Shown here one piece after another: positions 25,468 to 33,521 of a stretch of DNA of 64,000 bases. A model generated the notes under the pieces. That model was not told the DNA's origin. It did no database searches and was given only the letters and a program-made list of their open reading frames with translations. Source of the stretch: Salinimicrobium flavum. Lineage in GTDB: Bacteria; Bacteroidota; Bacteroidia; Flavobacteriales; Flavobacteriaceae. The stretch is from NCBI RefSeq assembly GCF_042684505.1, contig NZ_JBHULT010000010.1, positions 459,336 through 523,335 of the forward strand. The letters are read 5' to 3'. Every line of letters begins with the position of its first letter. Within the stretch, counting starts at the first letter, position 1. Position numbers and translations under genes: made by a program.

Positions 25468-26667
25468 ATGACCGAGCAAGTTTCCCCTTTTACCAAGGAC
25501 CAGTTGATCCCACAGGAAGAGACCCTGGAAGTTTACAAACACAAAGGCCAGTTATTCATTGGCATCCCGAAAGAAAACGCCTACCAGGAAAAAAGGATTT
25601 GCCTGACCCCCGATGCGGTTGCAGCCATGACAGCTCACGGTCACCGGGTATTGATGGAAACGGGAGCCGGCGCCGGAGCAAAATTCAGTGACAAAGATTA
25701 TTCTGAAGCGGGAGCAGAGATCACCAGCAATACTAAAAAAGTCTTTTCCTGCCCCATGTTACTCAAGGTGGAACCTCCCACCCTGGAAGAACTGGACATG
25801 GTGAACCCACAAACCACCATAATTTCTGCACTGCAACTTAAGACCCAGAAAAAAAGTTATTTTGAAAAACTCGCTGCCAAAAGGGTGACCGCCCTTGCTT
25901 TTGAGTTCATACGTGATGATGATGGTACTTATCCTGCGGTTAGAGCACTTAGCGAAATAGCAGGAACAGCATCTATTCTGATCGCTTCTGAGATCATGAG
26001 CAATAATCCCGCGGGCAATGGGTTGATGTTTGGGAATATCAGCGGGGTGCCACCCATTGAAGTAGTGATATTAGGCGCAGGTACCGTTGGAGAGTTTGCA
26101 GCACGATCTGCCCTGGGCCTGGGTGCCAATATTAAAATTTTCGATAATTCCCTTACCCGACTTCGGGCCGTGCAGGCAAACCTTGGAAGGCCATTGCACA
26201 CTTCTACCATACAACCCAAGAACCTGATTAAAGCTCTTAAACGCAGTGATGTGGTCATAGGGGCAGTAAGAGGACAGAACCGCTCCCCTGTCCTGGTCAC
26301 AGACAGCATGGTTCAAAACATGAAGAAAGGGGCAGTGATCATAGATGTAAGTATTGATATGGGCGGTTGTTTTGAAACCAGCGAGGTGACCACCCATGAA
26401 AAACCGACTTTCGTAAAATATGGCGTTGTCCATTACTGTGTTCCCAATATCCCTTCCCGGTATGCCCGTACCTCTTCCCTTTCCATCAGCAATATTTTCA
26501 CTCCCTATCTGCTGCACATTGCAGAACAGGGCGGACTTGAAAATACCCTAAGATTCGACAAGGGATTGAGAAATGGTTTGTACTTTTACCACGGAATTCT
26601 TACCAACAAATCTATTGCTGACTGGTTCGATCTTTCCTACAGGGACATTAATCTTCTAATATTTTAA
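25468..26667 (+). CDS. ald: alanine dehydrogenase
   Basis: This 399-residue NAD-dependent enzyme interconverts alanine and pyruvate plus ammonia. The N-terminal domain has the IGIPKENAYQEKRICLTPDAV substrate segment. The Rossmann motif is VVILGAGTVGEFAARSALGLGA near residue 195, and the VIIDVSIDMGGCFETSEVTTH segment fits the alanine dehydrogenase / transhydrogenase alpha family. The extra N-terminal 25 residues are a normal Bacteroidota extension. It leads into the DUF4258 gene after seven bases. Confidence 0.9.
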   Translation: MTEQVSPFTKDQLIPQEETLEVYKHKGQLFIGIPKENAYQEKRICLTPDAVAAMTAHGHRVLMETGAGAGAKFSDKDYSEAGAEITSNTKKVFSCPMLLKVEPPTLEELDMVNPQTTIISALQLKTQKKSYFEKLAAKRVTALAFEFIRDDDGTYPAVRALSEIAGTASILIASEIMSNNPAGNGLMFGNISGVPPIEVVILGAGTVGEFAARSALGLGANIKIFDNSLTRLRAVQANLGRPLHTSTIQPKNLIKALKRSDVVIGAVRGQNRSPVLVTDSMVQNMKKGAVIIDVSIDMGGCFETSEVTTHEKPTFVKYGVVHYCVPNIPSRYARTSSLSISNIFTPYLLHIAEQGGLENTLRFDKGLRNGLYFYHGILTNKSIADWFDLSYRDINLLIF

Positions 26668-26674
26668 AGACAGA

Positions 26675-27052
26675 ATGAAATTTATTCACCGACTTGGCTT
26701 TTACCTGGGGGGATTCGCCATTGGCCTGGTTATTCTCTTTTTTTTTCTGAGCGGAAAAAGAGCATCATGTGATTACTCTCCCGATGCGCGGGTACTGAAA
26801 AATATAAGAATTAAGGAGCGGGCTTATTCTGAAGAGGCACGGGAAGCCATGATCAATTACAAGATTGACACACTCCAGATCTCGGCAATATTGGAATCCG
26901 GAGATATTGATTTCGGCCGAAGCAATACCAAATTAGATTCCTGCAAAACCTATATGGTTACGGGAGAATCAGAAGAAAACCAACATCTGGAACTTCTTTT
27001 TGAAAACTGTGATTCTTTAGCTACACTAAAGAAGGTCTGGGTAAAACCCTAA
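26675..27052 (+). CDS. membrane-anchored protein resembling DUF4258
   Basis: This 125-residue protein has one N-terminal membrane helix (about 10-27, GGFAIGLVILFFFL) followed by a small domain with CDYSPDARVLKNIRIKERAY and IDFGRSNTKLDSCKTYMV. This arrangement resembles the Bacteroidota proteins annotated DUF4258, whose function is unknown. Two or three cysteines (CDYSPD, DSCKTY, ENCDS) might pair. It is cotranscribed with ald judging by the seven-base gap. Confidence 0.65.
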   Translation: MKFIHRLGFYLGGFAIGLVILFFFLSGKRASCDYSPDARVLKNIRIKERAYSEEAREAMINYKIDTLQISAILESGDIDFGRSNTKLDSCKTYMVTGESEENQHLELLFENCDSLATLKKVWVKP

Positions 27053-27075
27053 CCTTCTTCAGTAGCAAGAAGTCT

Positions 27076-27528
27076 TCAGGAAAGTATCTGGGCGGCGTGA
27101 TCCTTGGTCTTCACTTTAGAAATAACTTCAGAGATCTTCCCTTCTTCATCGATCACAAAAGTGGTACGGTGAATTCCGTCATATTTTTTCCCCATGAACT
27201 TCTTGGGTCCCCACACGCCAAAGGCATTGATCACTTCTTTATTTTCATCGGCCAGCAACGGGAATGGCAACTCATATTTATCCCTGAAATTTTTCTGTTT
27301 CTTTTCAGAATCAGCGCTTACACCCAGGATCTCATATCCTTTGGTTTTAAAGACTTCCCAGTTGTCCCTTAAATTACAGGCTTCTGCTGTACATCCCGGG
27401 GTACTTGCCTTGGGGTAGAAGAATACCACCAGTTTTTTTCCTTTATAGTCTTCCAGAGAATGAACATTGCCATCCTGATCTTTTGATGAAAATTGCGGGG
27501 CCTTATCCCCTTCCTTCAATGTCGTCAT
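27076..27528 (-). CDS. bcp: thioredoxin-dependent thiol peroxidase (Bcp/PrxQ)
   Basis: This 150-residue peroxiredoxin reduces H2O2 and organic peroxides. The peroxidatic cysteine is C46 and the resolving cysteine C51 in PKASTPGCTAEAC, the PrxQ spacing. Start MTTLKEGDKAPQFSSKDQDG at 27528 is chosen because the upstream in-frame ATG at 27567 adds residues that overlap the divergent nth and are not family-like. It converges on the DUF4258 gene and shares a 31-base divergent gap with nth. Confidence 0.95.
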   Translation of the reverse strand: MTTLKEGDKAPQFSSKDQDGNVHSLEDYKGKKLVVFFYPKASTPGCTAEACNLRDNWEVFKTKGYEILGVSADSEKKQKNFRDKYELPFPLLADENKEVINAFGVWGPKKFMGKKYDGIHRTTFVIDEEGKISEVISKVKTKDHAAQILS

Positions 27529-27534
27529 ATTGTT

Positions 27535-27542
27535 TACTTTTG
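27535..27542 (+). promoter_or_regulatory. -7 box of nth
   Basis: TACTTTTG fits TAnnTTTG and lies 17 bases before the nth ATG at 27560, in the short divergent gap with bcp. No clear -33 element was found. Confidence 0.5.
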
Positions 27543-27559
27543 CCCTAAAGTTACACAAA

Positions 27560-28222
27560 ATGAACAAGCAGGAAAAAGTACAATTCGTTATAGAAACCCT
27601 AAAAGAGATCTATCCCACTGTTCCTATTCCCTTAGACCATAAAGATCCATATACCCTTTTAATTGCCGTCCTGCTCTCGGCGCAAAGTACAGATGTGCGC
27701 GTTAACCAGATCACTCCCCTTCTCTTTGCAAAAGCAGATAATCCTTATGCCATGGTAAAACTTACAATAGAAGAGATAAGGGAGATCATCAAACCCGTAG
27801 GCCTTTCCCCAATGAAAGCAAAGGGTATCTATGGCCTTTCACACATTCTTATCGATAAACACGGTGGACAGGTACCCGCAGATATTGAAGCCCTGGAAGA
27901 ACTTCCGGCCGTAGGTCATAAGACTGCAAGTGTGGTAATGTCACAGGCTTTTGAAGTCCCTTCATTTCCGGTGGATACGCATATACATAGATTAATGTAT
28001 AGATGGAACCTTTCTAACGGAAAAAATGTAGTGCAGACAGAGAGAGATGCGAGAAGGCTTTTTCCAAAGGAAATATGGAATGAACTTCATCTGCAGATCA
28101 TATGGTATGGCAGGGAATATTCCCCGGCCCGGGGCTGGAACCTGGAAAAGGACATTATCACCAGAACTATAGGGCGAAAGAGTGTTCTTGAAGAATATTA
28201 CAAAAAAAGGACCCGTGGTTAA
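27560..28222 (+). CDS. nth: endonuclease III without the iron-sulfur cluster cysteines
   Basis: This 220-residue base-excision glycosylase/AP lyase has the helix-hairpin-helix LPAVGHKTASVV with catalytic K121 and the catalytic aspartate D139 in FPVDTHIHR. Canonical Nth ends with a C-x6-C-x2-C-x5-C [4Fe-4S] loop. Here the corresponding C-terminal region, from WNELHLQIIWYGREYSPARG to the end, contains no cysteine. The start at 27560 (MNKQEKVQFVIETL) is preferred over 27530, which would overlap bcp's promoter. Function as a DNA glycosylase is expected, with a cluster-independent fold at the C-terminus. Confidence 0.9.
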   Translation: MNKQEKVQFVIETLKEIYPTVPIPLDHKDPYTLLIAVLLSAQSTDVRVNQITPLLFAKADNPYAMVKLTIEEIREIIKPVGLSPMKAKGIYGLSHILIDKHGGQVPADIEALEELPAVGHKTASVVMSQAFEVPSFPVDTHIHRLMYRWNLSNGKNVVQTERDARRLFPKEIWNELHLQIIWYGREYSPARGWNLEKDIITRTIGRKSVLEEYYKKRTRG

Positions 28223-28236
28223 AGGGTCCTTTTAAG
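28206..28236 (+). terminator. hairpin at the end of nth
   Basis: AAAGGACCC (28206-28214) pairs with GGGTCCTTT (28224-28232) over a short loop and is followed by TTTAAG. It overlaps the last codons of nth and may also serve the converging small gene. Confidence 0.65.
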
Positions 28237-28237
28237 T

Positions 28238-28384
28238 TTAGTTCAGAATGCTTTCGAACTGAATGTTTTTATAAGAACTTATTTTCAAAGCCTTAGAATA
28301 ATTCAAAAGGAAATTAATAGTTTCCTTTTTTGGAGACATTTTTTTCGTTTTTTTAGGTGAATTCCTGGAGTAAAGTTTTGCCAT
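28238..28384 (-). CDS. small basic protein (48 residues), unknown function
   Basis: On the minus strand an intact 48-codon ORF starts MAKLYSRNSPKKTKKMSPKK and ends NIQFESILN, with TAA at 28238. It is strongly basic in its first 20 residues, then has an amphipathic helix-like segment (ETINFLLNYSKALKI). It lies 51 bases behind the ECF sigma factor gene in the same direction. No stop interrupts it and it is too short for default ORF callers. I believe it resembles conserved flavobacterial small proteins, but I could not check this. It could be a cotranscribed partner of the sigma factor or an independent small protein. Confidence 0.6.
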   Translation of the reverse strand: MAKLYSRNSPKKTKKMSPKKETINFLLNYSKALKISSYKNIQFESILN

Positions 28385-28435
28385 CGTCAGTTGTTTATGA
28401 TAAACTAATAACGAAACAAAACTTACATTATTGCA

Positions 28436-29020
28436 TTAGTTGGTAAGAACCAAATTATGCTTCTCAATCACCTTTCTAAGATTGATAAGGGCATATCTCA
28501 TGCGGCCTAAAGCCGTATTGATGCTCACTCCCGTTCTTTCAGATATCTCCTTGAAACTCATGTCTTTATAGATCCTCATCACCAGGACCTCTAGTTGGTC
28601 TTCGGGAAGTTCCTTGATAAGCTCCTTTACATCTGCCTCGATCTGGTCTTTAATGATCTGTTTTTCAGCATTTAAACCAGAATCACTCAGTACAGAGAAA
28701 ATGTTGAAATCTCCGCTGTTCTCGAATTTGGGCATTCTTTTGCTTTTTCTGAAATGGTCAATTACCAGGTTGTGTGCAATTCTCATCACCCACGGAAGAA
28801 ACTTTCCTTCCTCGTTATACTTTCCCCTTTTCAGGGTTCGAATCACTTTTATAAAGGTATCCTGAAAAATATCTTCGGAGATATCCTTATCGAAGACCTT
28901 TGAAAAGATGAAACTGTAAATTCTGTGTTGATGTCGGTTGATCAGTACTGAAAGGGAATGTTCATTTCCTTCCATGTAGCTTTTCACAAGAAAAGCATCG
29001 GTTGCCTCATTGTTTTCCAT
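28436..29020 (-). CDS. ECF-type RNA polymerase sigma-70 factor
   Basis: 194 residues from the ATG at 29020 (MENNEATDAFLVKSYMEGNE). Region 2 (about 20-90) has the RNA polymerase and -10 recognition helices, including ISEDIFQDTFIKVIRTLKRG and FLPWVMRIAHNLVIDHFRKS. Region 4 (about 130-185) has the helix-turn-helix MSFKEISERTGVSINTALGRMR. An earlier ATG would add 16 residues but is less family-like. No anti-sigma gene is adjacent, only the 48-residue protein behind it. A good promoter lies about 100 bases upstream (29124-29156). Confidence 0.9.
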   Translation of the reverse strand: MENNEATDAFLVKSYMEGNEHSLSVLINRHQHRIYSFIFSKVFDKDISEDIFQDTFIKVIRTLKRGKYNEEGKFLPWVMRIAHNLVIDHFRKSKRMPKFENSGDFNIFSVLSDSGLNAEKQIIKDQIEADVKELIKELPEDQLEVLVMRIYKDMSFKEISERTGVSINTALGRMRYALINLRKVIEKHNLVLTN

Positions 29021-29123
29021 AAGAGTTACTTTTTTCAGGCTGTTGGGGTGGGCCTGCAGGTTAGTCAATAGTTCAAAAGTAACTTTATGTTATAGGCAAA
29101 TTGGTTTGAGTTCGTAGTAATAG

Positions 29124-29156
29124 CAAATATAACAGGAAAATTTTCACATTACCAAA
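29124..29156 (-). promoter_or_regulatory. promoter of the ECF sigma factor gene
   Basis: On the minus strand TTTGG (29152-29156) is followed, after a 20-base spacer, by TATATTTG (29124-29131). Both elements and the spacing fit the Bacteroidota sigma-A pattern TTTG-N19-21-TAnnTTTG. The 5' UTR would be about 100 bases. Confidence 0.7.
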
Positions 29157-29237
29157 TAAAAGGTTAAGATTTTTAACAAGTTAACTTTCAAGGGGTTACT
29201 TTCCCTTACCAAAGGGCATGAAAATCCTGAGTTTAAG

Positions 29238-29245
29238 TATCTTTG
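29238..29245 (+). promoter_or_regulatory. -7 box of uvrA
   Basis: TATCTTTG matches TAnnTTTG and lies 24 bases before the uvrA ATG at 29270. Confidence 0.55.
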
Positions 29246-29269
29246 CAATTCTTTACAATTGAAGAAACT

Positions 29270-32062
29270 ATGATGGTAGATATTTCTGATGTAGATCCCA
29301 AAAAGAATATTATAATAAAGGGAGCCAAACTCCACAACCTGAAGAACCTTGATGCCGTTATTCCGCGGAATAAACTCGTGGTCTTAACCGGACTTTCAGG
29401 GTCGGGTAAATCATCCCTGGCCTTCGATACTTTGTATGCCGAAGGCCAACGCCGGTATGTGGAAAGTCTTTCCTCCTATGCCCGGCAGTTCCTTGGGAGA
29501 CTTAATAAACCTCAGGTGGATTACATTAAAGGGATCGCTCCCGCCATTGCTATTGAGCAAAAGGTGAATTCTACCAATCCGCGGTCTACGGTGGGGACTT
29601 CCACTGAGATCTATGATTATATGAAACTATTGTTTGCAAGGATAGGAAAGACCTATTCTCCGGTTTCAGGAAATGAGGTAAAAAAAGATACGGTCACAGA
29701 TGTGGTCAATTATGTAAAAACTTTTGCTGAAGGCTCCAAACTGCTTCTATTAGCCCCCGTTCATGTAGAAGAGAGCCGAACCGCCGAAGAAAAGCTGAAG
29801 GTCTTGTTACAACAAGGCTACAGCCGCATGAAAATTGGAAAGGAAGTTTTGAGGATAGATGAGTCAGATCTATCTGGATTGGGTAAAAAAGACCTTTTTC
29901 TGGTGGTGGACAGGATCGTGTATAAAGATGATGAAGATTTCCAGAACCGACTTGCAGATGCGGTGCAAACCGCTTTTTTTGAAGGAAAAGGAGAACTTTT
30001 CGTAGAAAGCCTGGAAGACAAGAAGATAAGACAGTTCAGCAATAAATTTGAGCTTGACGGGATGACCTTTTTGGAACCCAATGTGCACCTTTTTAGTTTC
30101 AACAATCCCTATGGGGCCTGTCCCAAATGTGAAGGCTATGGCGATGTAATTGGAATAGATGAGGATCTGGTGATCCCCAATACCGCTCTATCGGTTTACG
30201 AAAATGCCATCTACCCCTGGCGCGGCGAAAGCATGAGCTGGTACCGCGACCAACTGGTGAACAACAGCCATAAATTTAAGTTCCCTATTCATAAACCTTA
30301 TTACGAGCTAACGCAGGAGCAAAAAGATCTCATTTGGAACGGGAATAAATATTTTGAAGGTCTAAATCAATTCTTCGCTTTCCTGGAGTCCAAAGCCTAT
30401 AAGATCCAGAATCGGGTGATGCTTTCCCGTTACCGCGGAAAAACAAGATGTTCTGTCTGTAAAGGAAAAAGGCTCAGGCCAGAGACCAATTACGTGAAAA
30501 TTGGCGGGGTCACCATAACCGACCTGGTTGAGAAGCCTATTGACAAGGTTACCGAATTCTTTGATCAACTGGTTCTGAATGAAACCGATGCTGCGATCGC
30601 TAAAAGACTTTTGACAGAGATCCGCAACAGGTTGAATTTCCTTTCAAGGGTAGGTCTGGATTACCTCACCTTAAACCGGAAATCCAACACCCTCTCCGGC
30701 GGGGAATCCCAACGTATAAATCTTGCCACCTCCTTAGGTAGCAGTCTGGTGGGTTCCATGTACATTCTTGATGAACCGTCAATAGGATTACATCCCCGCG
30801 ATACTTTGAAGTTGATTGGGGTACTTAAGTCCCTTCGTGACCTTGGCAACACGGTCATCGTGGTAGAACATGATGAAGATATCATGAAAGCAGCAGATGA
30901 GATCATTGATATTGGTCCTGAAGCTGGTACTCATGGCGGGGAGGTGGTCGCCACGGGAACTTTTAAAGACATCCTTGCTTCAGATTCCCTGACCGCAAAA
31001 TATCTGAACAATACCATGAGGATCGAAGTACCTGAAAAACGCCGCACCTCTAAATATTACGTGGATGTAATCGGGGCAAGGGAGAATAATTTAAAAAATA
31101 TTGATGTGAGATTTCCCCTGGGGGTTTTCACGGCCGTAACCGGTGTATCGGGAAGTGGAAAGAGCACTCTTGTAAAAAAGATCCTGTATCCTGCGATGCT
31201 GAAAGAAATAGGAGGATATGGAGAGAAACCCGGTCAATTTACAAAGATCGAAGGTTCCTTTGGGAATATCGCTTCCGTAGAATTTGTAGACCAGAATCCT
31301 ATTGGACGCTCCTCGCGATCAAATCCCGTAACTTACATTAAAGCCTATGATGACATAAGGAATTTGTTCTCCAAACAGAAGCTGAGTGATATTAGGGGAT
31401 ATAAACCCAAGCATTTTTCATTCAATGTTGATGGGGGCCGCTGCGAGACTTGTAAAGGCGAAGGCGAAGTGACCATTGAAATGCAGTTCATGGCCGATGT
31501 CCACCTGGTGTGCGAAACCTGTAACGGAAAACGGTTCAAAAAAGAAATCCTGGAGGTATCGTTTGCCGGCAAAAATATTGACGATGTTTTGAATATGACC
31601 ATTGATGATGCAGTGCAGTTTTTCCATGAGAACGGGGAAGAAAAAATTACCTCGAAATTGAAGCCTTTACAGGATGTGGGCCTTGGATATGTGCAACTGG
31701 GACAAAGCTCCTCTACCCTCTCAGGTGGGGAGGCTCAACGTATTAAATTAGCTTCATTTCTGGTAAAAGGCACCACGAAGGAAAAGGCGCTGTTTATCTT
31801 TGACGAACCTACCACAGGACTTCACTTCCATGATATCCAGAAATTACTGAAGTCTTTCAACGCCCTTATTTCCAAAGGACATTCCGTAATTGTGATCGAA
31901 CACAACATGGATCTTGTAAAGTGTGCAGACCATGTGATTGATCTGGGCCTGGCAGGAGGAGATGTTGGCGGAAGGCTTATCGCCGCTGGCTCTCCGGAAG
32001 ATGTGGCCCAAAATAAAGAATCCTATACTGCACCTTTTCTGAACGAAAAATTGTTGAATTAA
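29270..32062 (+). CDS. uvrA: excinuclease ABC subunit A
   Basis: UvrA (930 residues from the ATG at 29270; the next codon is also ATG) recognises DNA damage in nucleotide excision repair as a dimeric ABC ATPase. Walker A GLSGSGKSS is near residue 41 and the first signature is LSGGESQRI. The second Walker A is GVSGSGKST and the second signature LSGGEAQRI. Zinc sites include CPKCEGYG, CSVCKGKR, CETCKGEG and CETCNGKR. An upstream in-frame ATG at 29243 would add nine residues, but the family begins near VDISDVDPKKN. A TATCTTTG box 24 bases upstream supports 29270. Confidence 0.97.
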   Translation: MMVDISDVDPKKNIIIKGAKLHNLKNLDAVIPRNKLVVLTGLSGSGKSSLAFDTLYAEGQRRYVESLSSYARQFLGRLNKPQVDYIKGIAPAIAIEQKVNSTNPRSTVGTSTEIYDYMKLLFARIGKTYSPVSGNEVKKDTVTDVVNYVKTFAEGSKLLLLAPVHVEESRTAEEKLKVLLQQGYSRMKIGKEVLRIDESDLSGLGKKDLFLVVDRIVYKDDEDFQNRLADAVQTAFFEGKGELFVESLEDKKIRQFSNKFELDGMTFLEPNVHLFSFNNPYGACPKCEGYGDVIGIDEDLVIPNTALSVYENAIYPWRGESMSWYRDQLVNNSHKFKFPIHKPYYELTQEQKDLIWNGNKYFEGLNQFFAFLESKAYKIQNRVMLSRYRGKTRCSVCKGKRLRPETNYVKIGGVTITDLVEKPIDKVTEFFDQLVLNETDAAIAKRLLTEIRNRLNFLSRVGLDYLTLNRKSNTLSGGESQRINLATSLGSSLVGSMYILDEPSIGLHPRDTLKLIGVLKSLRDLGNTVIVVEHDEDIMKAADEIIDIGPEAGTHGGEVVATGTFKDILASDSLTAKYLNNTMRIEVPEKRRTSKYYVDVIGARENNLKNIDVRFPLGVFTAVTGVSGSGKSTLVKKILYPAMLKEIGGYGEKPGQFTKIEGSFGNIASVEFVDQNPIGRSSRSNPVTYIKAYDDIRNLFSKQKLSDIRGYKPKHFSFNVDGGRCETCKGEGEVTIEMQFMADVHLVCETCNGKRFKKEILEVSFAGKNIDDVLNMTIDDAVQFFHENGEEKITSKLKPLQDVGLGYVQLGQSSSTLSGGEAQRIKLASFLVKGTTKEKALFIFDEPTTGLHFHDIQKLLKSFNALISKGHSVIVIEHNMDLVKCADHVIDLGLAGGDVGGRLIAAGSPEDVAQNKESYTAPFLNEKLLN

Positions 32063-32180
32063 TAGCTGGTTTTTTAACAAATAAATTCCATCAAAAAAAA
32101 GAACTTGGCACAGCCTTTGAATGATTCTTAGAAATTGCAAATAATTAAGTTTTACATAATTAAAGTTGTAATTAATAATT

Positions 32181-32232
32181 TTTTGGTTGGTTAGTTTGGA
32201 AACCCCGATGAGCTTCTTGCCTTCGGGGTTTT
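32181..32232 (+). terminator. intrinsic terminator after uvrA, with repeated upstream motif
   Basis: AACCCCGA (32201-32208) pairs with TCGGGGTT (32223-32230), followed by TTTC. The string TTTTGGTTGGTTAGTT just upstream (32181-32196) is repeated exactly in front of the next terminator (33451-33466). Confidence 0.7.
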
Positions 32233-32247
32233 CTAATTAAAAGATCT

Positions 32248-32264
32248 TTGGCACGTATTTTGGT
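32248..32264 (+). promoter_or_regulatory. sigma-54-like promoter of the secreted low-complexity protein gene
   Basis: TTGGCACGTATTTTGG resembles the -24/-12 sigma-54 pattern TTGGCACG-N4-TTGC. The -24 GG is in place and the -12 GC is read here as GG. The site is 58 bases upstream of the ATG at 32322. No rpoN or activator gene is in the window, so this is a candidate only. Confidence 0.4.
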
Positions 32265-32321
32265 TTCTGTAGGGTAACTACTTCAACACACTTAATTTTA
32301 ACAATCTAAATCCCCCATATA

Positions 32322-33437
32322 ATGAAAAACATCTATTTATTTTTCGCCTTTTTAATGGTCGGGTTCACAGTCCAGGCTGCAACAGCTATAGATGACCGTC
32401 GAGGTTATCAGGATGCCTTTATATTCATGGAAAGAGGGATTGAATTTGCAGTCTATCCAGATGGACAATTCGATTTCTTTTATGATGGGCGGAGGGGCAG
32501 CTTTCCTATGAATATGTCTTCCAGAAATATGAATTTTAGTTTTAACTCGGGTTATAACTATGATCCTTATGTGCAGTATGATGATTTTGGAGCCGTGATC
32601 CAGATCGAAAATGTCCCTGTTTATTATGATTTCTACGGAAGGATCGTTCAGGCAGGACGTGTTCAGCTTTCTTACAACCATTTCGGGATGTTATCACGGG
32701 TAGGAAACCTTTTCCTTCACTATAATCCTTATAACCGCTTTACCCACTATTCCGGATATATCAATGCTCATAACCGGTTCTATGTCTACAGGCCCTGGCA
32801 TGATTACTATTCCAGGCCACATGCAGGTAATGTTGTAGTATACCATCAGCCTTATCGTGCTTATTACGAGCCTTACCGGGTAAAATACTCACATCACAAA
32901 CAATATTATAAAAAGAACTATAGCAAGAATTATCGAAGAAGTTACTACAGTCCCGGGGAACAGGTAGCCAGCTACCACCGCGGAACCAGGACCACTGCCC
33001 AACGTGATGTTGATTACTCACAGGCCCCTGTAACTACTACGAGAAGTAATGTTAATACCTCTAATAGAAGTACCGTTACCCAAAAAAGACAGGTACGTGA
33101 TATTTCAGGAAACAGGGCCCAGGTACAGAACCGGTCAAGAGTGCAGGACACACGTACTGAGGTTCAGACTCCTGTGCAAAGAACTACCAGGTCAACTCCA
33201 CAGGTACAGAGAAGGTCTGAGACACCTTCGCAAAGAGTGACCAGAGCTCCACAACAGGTGCAGAGAAATGAAAATCCTGCAGTAAGAACCTCCCGATCTG
33301 CACCTGCCAGGCAGACGGAAAGTACTCAGAGCGTACAAACGAAGCGGGAGGCCCAACCTACCCCGGTAGGGAATACCCGGAACAATAGCAGAGATCCTGA
33401 AGCAGTTTCTTCAAGAAGCTCAAGAGGCAGACAATAA
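32322..33437 (+). CDS. secreted low-complexity protein, Tyr/His-rich then Arg/Gln/Thr-rich
   Basis: 371 residues. MKNIYLFFAFLMVGFTVQAA looks like a signal peptide. Residues about 30-165 carry repeated aromatic motifs (VYPDGQFDFFYDGRRG, IENVPVYYDFYGRIVQAG) resembling YD-rich beta-hairpin repeats. About 170-215 is Tyr/His/Lys-rich (HHKQYYKKNYSKNYRRSYYS). The last 150 residues are low-complexity, rich in Arg, Gln, Thr and Ser (PVQRTTRSTPQVQRR). The tail is unstructured-looking and very basic. I do not recognise a family. A sigma-54-like site precedes it. Confidence 0.75.
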   Translation: MKNIYLFFAFLMVGFTVQAATAIDDRRGYQDAFIFMERGIEFAVYPDGQFDFFYDGRRGSFPMNMSSRNMNFSFNSGYNYDPYVQYDDFGAVIQIENVPVYYDFYGRIVQAGRVQLSYNHFGMLSRVGNLFLHYNPYNRFTHYSGYINAHNRFYVYRPWHDYYSRPHAGNVVVYHQPYRAYYEPYRVKYSHHKQYYKKNYSKNYRRSYYSPGEQVASYHRGTRTTAQRDVDYSQAPVTTTRSNVNTSNRSTVTQKRQVRDISGNRAQVQNRSRVQDTRTEVQTPVQRTTRSTPQVQRRSETPSQRVTRAPQQVQRNENPAVRTSRSAPARQTESTQSVQTKREAQPTPVGNTRNNSRDPEAVSSRSSRGRQ

Positions 33438-33450
33438 AAATAAAGTTAGT

Positions 33451-33505
33451 TTTTGGTTGGTTAGTTGGAAAATCCCCGGTTGCTCTTTGTAGCACCGGGG
33501 ATTTT
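33451..33505 (+). terminator. intrinsic terminator of the low-complexity protein gene
   Basis: AAAATCCCCGG (33469-33479) pairs with CCGGGGATTTT (33495-33505), extended by TGCT/AGCA, and is followed by ACTTT. TTTTGGTTGGTTAGTT immediately upstream is an exact copy of the 16-base string ahead of the uvrA terminator. Confidence 0.85.
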
Positions 33506-33521
33506 ACTTTGTCCTTCCCTC

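Noticed and set aside
29021..29068. Earlier start for the ECF sigma factor
   Set aside because: The 16 added residues have no sigma-factor pattern, while MENNEATDAFLVKSY fits the usual N-terminus. The upstream ATG is still possible.
32105..32120. Second sigma-54-like site
   Set aside because: The -12 element (TTGA) is poor and it lies before the uvrA terminator, 200 bases from any start codon.
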